From: JBGVMW01 sp045122835
Lineage (GTDB): Bacteria > Bacillota > Clostridia > Lachnospirales > Lachnospiraceae
DNA: 15,339 nt
Reading direction: 5' to 3'
NCBI GenBank assembly: GCA_045122835.1
Contig: JBGVIB010000093.1
Span: 1 to 15,339 of the forward strand
A program made the translations under genes and the position numbers. The notes beneath the pieces were generated by a model. The model was not told where the DNA came from. It saw nothing but the letters and a program-made list of their open reading frames with translations, and ran no database searches. Positions 14,701-15,339 of this stretch are shown one piece after another. Position 1 is the stretch's first letter, and each line of letters starts with the position of its first letter.

Positions 14701-14771
14701 ATAGCATGAAACCATCTGATTTGGTATAATTGAGTTGTTCAGAAACAATTAAAATCGGAGGTTCATGCTAT
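14701..14771 (+). promoter_or_regulatory. Transposase translation-control hairpin
   Basis: ATAGCATGAA (14701-14710) and TTCATGCTAT (14762-14771) are a perfect 10-bp inverted repeat, extended by two C-G pairs after a bulged A. The 3' arm includes part of the GGAGG ribosome site (14757-14761) and the first bases of the transposase start codon. Only transcripts entering from outside the IS would contain both arms. Confidence 0.7.
14722..14730 (+). promoter_or_regulatory. Internal transposase promoter (extended -10)
   Basis: TGGTATAAT is an extended -10 element with a perfect TATAAT at 14725-14730. No good -35 box is present, which extended -10 promoters can tolerate. The start would be near 14737, downstream of the 5' arm of the control hairpin. 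Confidence 0.65.
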
Positions 14772-15339
14772 GAATACAAGTATAACACAAGCAACACAAA
14801 ATGATAAGCAGATTTCGAAATCTATCAAAAGATTTTTTACAAGGTTTCATATTTCCTCAGCCTTGAAAGCGTCCAACGCCTACAAAAGGAAGGGGATACC
14901 GGTAACAGAATTTTTTCAGTACCTGTTTTTACTGATTTTTTCCAACAGAAGCATGTATATGAGTCTGCTTACAGGAAGAAATACTCCTGATTTTGCAAAA
15001 GATACCGTGTATCGTTTCATGAAGATGGTTCAGATTAACTGGATGCGTTTTACCACAATACTTGCATCCAGAATTATTAAAGATGCCATACTTACGCTTC
15101 TGGATGCAGCTAAAAAAGTTGCAATTCCGGCGAAATACGTCCTTTTTGACAGCTGGTTTACCTCTCCAAGCACCCTTCATGCTATTAAACAGATGGATTT
15201 TGATGTAGTGAAGGATGGTGAAATCATTCCTGCAAAAGTAGTTTATGTCCGCAACCGTAATAAACGCAAGGAATACCTCTGCCTCATTTCCACAGATATA
15301 AATCTGGATGAGAATGAAATCATCCGGATTTATGGAAAA
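14770..15339 (+). CDS. IS4-family transposase, 5' part, apparently with two internal deletions
   Basis: An open frame of 190 codons starts at an ATG with GGAGG 8 nt upstream and runs off the right edge. The sequence FLLIFSNRSMYMSLLTGR, the FDSWFTSPSTLHAIKQ block (126-141) and VVYVRNRNKRKEYLCLIS resemble IS4-type transposases of Lachnospiraceae. Asp127 in the DSWF block would be the second catalytic aspartate, and Tyr188 in IRIYGK should begin the YREK motif that continues outside the window. From memory of intact relatives, a block of about 70 residues with the DDSMFER-type first aspartate is expected after LASRIIKDA (98-106) but is absent. A second block of about 45 residues seems missing after KQMDFDV (140-146). 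Both apparent deletions keep the frame. The protein is therefore probably inactive, though it could still be made. Confidence 0.75.
   Translation, partial: MNTSITQATQNDKQISKSIKRFFTRFHISSALKASNAYKRKGIPVTEFFQYLFLLIFSNRSMYMSLLTGRNTPDFAKDTVYRFMKMVQINWMRFTTILASRIIKDAILTLLDAAKKVAIPAKYVLFDSWFTSPSTLHAIKQMDFDVVKDGEIIPAKVVYVRNRNKRKEYLCLISTDINLDENEIIRIYGK

Larger units (their letters stand above)
14651..15339 (+). mobile_element. IS4-type insertion sequence, left part (runs off window)
   Basis: This is the left portion of an insertion sequence carrying a plus-strand IS4-family transposase with its promoter and control hairpin. The exact left end is not fixed; it must lie between the nuclease coding region and about 14701. 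The right end is outside the window, so terminal inverted repeats and target duplication cannot be compared here. Confidence 0.65.

Noticed and set aside
1..15339. CRISPR array, tRNA or rRNA genes
   Set aside because: I saw no regularly spaced repeats, no tRNA-like cloverleaf with TTCGA-type arm, and no rRNA signatures on either strand.

Overview
The window looks like a low-GC Bacillota chromosome, most likely a gut-type Lachnospiraceae (Clostridia). This rests on AT-rich third positions, strong AGGAGG ribosome sites, a four-subunit 2-oxoacid:ferredoxin oxidoreductase of an obligate anaerobe, and an IS4-type transposase of a kind I associate with that family. No 16S rRNA or other taxonomic marker is present, so this is inference. 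All complete genes lie on the minus strand; only the transposase at the right edge is on the plus strand.

Left third (about 97-4750): a metabolic operon read right to left. A strong extended -10 promoter (about 4723-4750) and a roughly 245-nt leader rich in inverted repeats precede porG, porD, porA and porB, the gamma, delta, alpha and beta subunits of a pyruvate-type 2-oxoacid:ferredoxin oxidoreductase. An SLC13/CitMHS-type anion permease starts 2 nt after the porB stop. A rho-independent terminator at 97-126 closes the unit. The layout suggests uptake of an organic anion coupled to oxidative decarboxylation of a 2-oxoacid with reduction of ferredoxin.

Middle (4758-12931): a complete four-gene Wadjet (JET) anti-plasmid operon, jetA-jetB-jetC-jetD. 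The proteins are of the DUF2397 / DUF2398 / TIGR02680 / DUF2399 lineage and not the better-studied DUF3375 / DUF4194 / DUF2220 (type I) lineage. JetC is a 1378-residue SMC-like ATPase, JetA and JetB are the presumed kleisin and KITE-like partners, and JetD carries a Toprim-like nuclease domain with visible acidic residues. The operon has its own sigma-A-type promoter (TTGTAA-17-TATAAT). That promoter is flanked by two 15-bp imperfect inverted repeats that look like an operator, a possible control point for a potentially toxic nuclease.

Right (12926-15339): next to the jet operon is a 574-codon AAA-ATPase-like / PD-(D/E)XK nuclease protein (PF09820 + PF08011 architecture), whose stop codon overlaps the jet -35 box. 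Its 5' end abuts the left end of an IS4-type insertion sequence. The IS has an internal extended -10 promoter and a long hairpin that would hide the transposase ribosome site only in read-through transcripts. The transposase frame is open to the window edge but appears to lack two internal blocks, one of which would hold the first catalytic aspartate. The right part therefore looks like a defence and mobile-element neighbourhood beside a core metabolic operon.
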